DNA of 64,000 bases, from NCBI GenBank assembly GCA_013398015.1, contig VZRR01002303.1, positions 310,001 through 374,000 of the forward strand. Direction: 5' to 3'. Below are positions 59,985 to 64,000 of the stretch, piece after piece. Position 1 is the first letter of the stretch. The number at the start of each line of letters is the position of its first letter. The DNA is from Oreocharis arfaki. Its lineage: Eukaryota > Chordata > Aves > Passeriformes > Paramythiidae. The notes beneath the pieces are model-generated. The model made no database searches. It saw nothing but the letters and a program-made list of their open reading frames with translations, and was not told where the DNA came from. Both the position numbers and the translations under genes were made by a program.

Positions 59985-60300
59985 TGCAGTAATAGCAATT
60001 AAAAGCTAAAATACCTCAATGGTCACTACAATTAATGCCATTAAAGTAATTAGGCCCAGCAGCTGTAGGGTCAAATAAAGATAGCTTAGTAAATGACAAT
60101 ATGGCAAATGAAAATTACCGACATTTTCACCCAAATTATATTCCCTAAATTATCATCTTAATACTAAATAAATAAAGCTATGATAATTCAGAGACGGATT
60201 ACAGATGGAAATTAGCGTAACTACTTGCTCTAGTGTTAGATAGAGCAAGGATAGTGTTAAAATTTAAATGTAATTAATAGCCTTTACTCACTGTATCTGG
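59985..60300. promoter_or_regulatory. Candidate conserved non-coding element (TAATTA-rich)
   Basis: agcaattaaaagc near 59994, ctacaattaatgcc near 60026, ttaaagtaattaggcccagc near 60041 and gatagcttagtaaatgac near 60079. It is a dense series of homeodomain-type cores. A 9-bp perfect inverted repeat, CTTGCTCTA/TAGAGCAAG (60224-60232/60241-60249, 8-nt loop), lies near the end, beside a repeated tagtgtta. Confidence 0.45.
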
Positions 60301-60578
60301 TTATACATGGTGTTTCTCATTTACATTCCTTTGCAAGATGCTGACAGCACTAAACATCTGAGAAGAAAGATCTCATCCACCGGAGGAAAATGGTTCTTCA
60401 TGTTATAGTGCTTATAATGGACACGGTTGCTGCACTGTTCTAACAATAATGACCAGAAAAAGGAATGTGGGAGAGAGAGGCTCTGTGCTGTTTTCTTTTC
60501 AGTTTTGTGTTCCAAGCCTTTCCTGGAGTCAACGTGAAATGTAATTGCTCTTTTGACCTCTATCTTCTCTCTCCCCAG

Positions 60579-60870
60579 GTCTGAGGAAGAGCTACACTGG
60601 TTGATTATTGCAGGAATGAAAGGCACTCTGACCTTGCCCACCGAACGCCTTGCTGCTTTCAATGTTGCCCATTATGCTGAAGGCAGGCAACTCCTGGAGA
60701 GAGGCTGAAATCTACAGGAGCGCTGCTCGCCGGGCAGGCTGCCAGCAAGGGCTCCAGCACACACGGGAAGCCAGCTGGGGGAGGGAGAGGGGGGAGATTA
60801 TATCAAAACATTGTTAGCACACGGTATAAAGAGCTCTCAGATGCTGATCACAGATTGCTTCTTCATTAAT
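60579..60870 (+). promoter_or_regulatory. GC-richer block ending in a TATA-like motif
   Basis: A CpG-containing stretch (gcgctgctcgccgggcaggc near 60719) is followed by a G/A run (gggggagggagagggggg at 60777 onward) and TATAAAGA at 60825-60832. A purine start could fall near 60849-60856. A polypyrimidine-CAG acceptor-like site (tctctccccag) ends at 60579. Together this could be an orphan promoter or an exon of a non-coding transcript, but no frame or downstream gene supports either. Confidence 0.3.
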
Positions 60871-63870
60871 AAGACTTTACATCACCCACCTGAAATGAAA
60901 AGGAGCAGAGACATAAGGGAGAAAGAAGAGCACAGTGATAATGTTTTTGCAGCGGAATGTGGCAGTCATTAAATTTGAAAAAAAAAAAATTTAAAAGCCC
61001 AACAAAGTAAACAAAAAAGCCTGAGCCCAAACCCACAATTTTCTCAAGAATAGAGAGATTGTTGCTGTATAAGGATCCATTAAAAATACTCCTCCAAGGA
61101 AAATGGGTCAAATATTAAGTTACTATAACTATGCTAGATTGGAAAACATTCACCGTAAAATCTTCCACAGAATATTTCTGGAGCTGTAAAAGGCTGGAAA
61201 ACATACCAATTGGCAAACATTCTCTCTCTTTTCATGTGTGTGTGTGTTTATATTCACATATATTTCAGAAACCAAAACCTCACAATTCACAGAAGTAATA
61301 AGATAGTATTTGAAATTATTTCCTATTACTCTGACTGTAACTTTCATTGCTCTAAGCCAGCCACAATGACTGGCCGAATGTGGTTTGTAATTTGACCTGA
61401 AGATAATATGAAGACTCAGGTGGAGCTCTTGAAAGGCACTGATAGTTTGAAGACAGCCCATTTTAAATGAAGCTGTCCAAAAAGATGTTCAAATAACATG
61501 GGCATTTCATTTAGAAGACGAGTTTATCCCAGCAGGGTCACTAGTATTTCAATATCATCATGACTTGAAGACTGCCTAGTGAGTCATACGAAATTAATTG
61601 GTGTTCTTTTGTTTGGTGGTTTTGCTTTTTTCCTCTCAGTCATTTATCTCTATCACAGAAAAACTCAACTAAAATACAGGCAAAAAACACACGTGCTGTT
61701 TCCCCAGGCTGGTGCAAGGACTGGGTGATCGCTAAACCACTCTCACGGAAGCTAATGCTGCTTGCATTAGCTGGATGGGAGAGCTGCTGCCTTAGGATAA
61801 CAAACTTAGCACGTATCATGGATCCAGTGGACAGGGGTGATGGCTGCTCCTTGTGGCAGCAGGCCCAGAATATGCTGGCAATCCCTGCATTGCCTCTTGC
61901 CATTTCCCATCTCTAGTCTAGAAAGCAAGGCATATGTTGTGTCTTCACAGGCACCTTCTGCCTTAAGAAGATGGTTTTATCAGGTCACTGCTGCTCAGAA
62001 AGAAAAGCCCTGCACCACACTGATGCTGTGCTGCTGATCAAGAAGCCTGGAGGAAGAAAGCCAGATAAATCGGTTTTAAGTTATGCCCAGAACCGGGATT
62101 ATACTCTTCTTGTTCCTTGAGGCAGGATGTTCGGACCAGCAAAGCAGAATCTATCAAAAATCGTTGCACATAGTAAAAATAGTTAATGACATTTATTTTT
62201 ACAAGGAATGCTGCCCATCAAGATGGCACTGAGGTGATCCGAGTTTATTTAAGTTTATCACCAATACATTCCATGCAGTTATGTCTCTGATGGAGCTCCA
62301 TATCATCAAATTTCTGATTCCTTATAGAAACTTGTGACTATGACCAATGCTCTCATTTAACTTCTCTGTGATAAATAAAACTGACTGCACACCCCAAACC
62401 TTTAACAATGAGGCTTGTGTTCCAGCATTTAAATTCCTCTTCTAATTCTTTTCTGCATTTTCTCTGGAATATCAACAGCTTACCTGAACACAGTGCTCCT
62501 GTACAAACTATCCTACTAAAAATATCTCAAACCTTATATGAGAATCACCCAGCCTTGTTATGCAGTTGACTATTCCCCATAGGCCTTCACTCATTTTCAG
62601 AGCTGCTGAAGTCCTCTATCCTGAAATACTGGCTCCTATTATTTGTTCCAAGCTGAATTGCTATATGGTATGTCTGCTTCTTTTCTCCTTCCTTTTGTTG
62701 GAAAAAGAAAAGCCACAGTGTTGTGTCAAGATGAAATAAGCCGTGCTTTAAAACAGTCTGTGTAAAGAACCTGAGTGAGCAAATACAGCAGATCCTTTCA
62801 TGAAGTTACCATACCTTCGATTGTGTTTCCATGGAATAAATACAGATTATAGACAAGAATTGTTATATTAACACTTCACCTTATAGTAAAAGGGCATTCA
62901 TGTTGAATATTATTTTTGCTATTATTTTTATTAATACCCGGTACATTTCAAGAAGCAGTTGCCAGGATTAGTGTGGGAAATGGGAGCATATTTTACAGGC
63001 AGAATTGACATAGTGACAACAATGAAGCCAGGTGAGCAGGAGTCTAACACACAAATGAGAATAAATATATTTTCTCCAACACACTAAGGAGCTAAGTGAC
63101 TTTTTTCCCCATTCTTTACAGAGTTCAAATCCCTGGCAAACAGCTTGCTGCAGCTCAAGTTATTTTGTTTGGAGAAATCTAAAAAGGTTAAGCCAACTAA
63201 CACCATGAAACAAATGGATCAGAGGTATTTGAGCTCTGGAAAGTCAAAGTATTAAATAAATTGTAAGTTCACACTGTGCCAGTTCTCAGTTTTCATTGCT
63301 TTAATTTGAAGGATGAAGTAAAATACAACTGTGTTAGATAAAAACATAACAAAATAAAAAGGTACAAGTAACGTGACATGACATACATAAAATAGCAAAT
63401 GATTTTTTTCACTCACTCAGTTCACATAGAACCTCATCGAACCAGCTTATTTTTCCTGAAAGCAGTTCAAAGAACATAAGCTGCCATTTGTACCCTGTGT
63501 TTTTTGCATCTTCCATGGTTGCCACCTAAATGTCTTGTATTGTAGATACAAAACAGGAGTTTTGACTGTGAACCTGACAACATACTCGGTGTTTTTTGGC
63601 AGTCTCAAAGGGTGCAGTTCTCCACCATACAAGTACCTGCTTAACACAAATGCCTTATGAACATAAAGACCTGCACGTACTTTCAAAATCAAATGTTTCT
63701 GAACATTGAGTGTGCTTTGCACACATCAGCTAGAGGCACAGAGCCTTGTTTCGCCTGAATATCAGGCTTAGTAGATATTCAAAGAGCCTAGAAATGCATA
63801 CATGCTACATCACATGTTCTCCTGCCCACTTGGACCCTCACCCTATGAAAAAATACTAATAAGTGTCATT
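60871..63870. other. Non-coding stretch, no gene seen
   Basis: About 3 kb. A short (TG)n run lies at about 61237-61249. A 9-bp inverted repeat AGCTAATGC/GCATTAGCT with a 5-nt loop is at 61750-61772. 61680-62060 is mildly GC-richer, with unrecognised frames on both strands. Confidence 0.5.
61750..61772. repeat. 9-bp perfect inverted repeat, 5-nt loop
   Basis: AGCTAATGC, tgctt, GCATTAGCT. Each arm carries a TAAT homeodomain core, so this could be a paired binding site or a small hairpin. Confidence 0.7.
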
Positions 63871-63959
63871 TTTCTAAAGTATAAAGTATATACTTTCTAA
63901 AGTATATGGTGGTATGCTCAACATGACATCACCAGTAGATTTAAAAAAAAAAAAAAAAA
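63871..63959. repeat. TTTCTAAAGTATA direct repeat, palindrome and A17 run
   Basis: tttctaaagtata occurs at 63871-63883 and 63894-63906. Between them is the 14-bp palindrome AAAGTATATACTTT (63883-63896). A 17-base A-run follows at 63943-63959. It is simple-sequence structure. The A-run could be the tail of an old + strand retroposition, but no body is recognised. Confidence 0.75.
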
Positions 63960-64000
63960 TTATAAAAAACCTATAATAGCTCTAAAAACAACTTAAGCAA

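Noticed and set aside
63943..63959. A17 run as the tail of a processed pseudogene
   Set aside because: No recognisable gene-derived body or target duplication upstream. The adjoining sequence is simple repeat.

Overview
The window is vertebrate nuclear DNA and almost certainly from a bird. Two fragments carry the hallmarks of CR1 LINE 3' ends, including the terminal ATTCTATGATT-type repeat at 13411. Two solitary LTRs have layouts I associate with avian endogenous retroviruses. Three older fragments look like MIR/L3-type retroposons. The DNA is AT-rich by eye, poor in CpG and thinly populated with young repeats, which suits a gene desert or a very large intron on a macrochromosome. I cannot name the species, chromosome or neighbouring genes.

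I found no protein-coding gene, tRNA, rRNA, recognised small RNA, CRISPR array or mitochondrial insert. The longest ATG-to-stop frames (168 aa at 28887-29393 +, 162 aa at 21357-21845 +, 154 aa at 57835-58299 -) match no family I recognise. The longest lies in a pyrimidine-rich stretch where stop codons are rare in all + frames, or is otherwise explained by composition. I call no CDS.

Layout: 1-7.6 kb is plain AT-rich non-coding DNA with a strong short hairpin (489-516), a degenerate CA/TA microsatellite (5575-5680) and an ancient retroposon tail (5708-5835). At 7.6-9.9 kb there is a reversed CR1 end, an AT-rich block and a TG/CA tract with an 18-bp palindrome. The most structured part is 9.9-18.2 kb: a CpG-containing GC-rich block (9980-10650), then stretches dense in homeodomain-type TAATTA cores that look like conserved non-coding elements, interrupted by a CR1 end (13270-13440) and a solo LTR with an apparent 5-bp target duplication (14821-15335). 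From 18.2-29.8 kb little is seen beyond short repeats and a pyrimidine-rich block. 29.8-30.9 kb is another element-like region. 31.2 kb has a purine tract with a canonical G-quadruplex motif. 32.5-33.1 kb is a second, decayed LTR. 33.6 kb has a 14-bp perfect inverted repeat. From 34-64 kb there are further element-like stretches (37.0, 44.7, 47.6 and 60.0 kb), MIR-like remnants (38.0 and 45.6 kb), a T-rich tract (41.65-41.74 kb), an inverted-repeat cluster (41.17-41.23 kb), an AT-rich block (54.74-54.92 kb) and a GC-richer block with a TATA-like motif (60.58-60.87 kb).

The likeliest role is regulatory: a series of candidate enhancers in a desert around a developmental gene outside the window. 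That is inference from sequence texture and motif density, because no alignment could be run. I found no convincing new biological system. The best leads are the CpG-rich block with a splice-donor-like site at 10335/10336, the clustered TAATTA-rich stretches, and the hairpins at 489-516 and 33636-33670.
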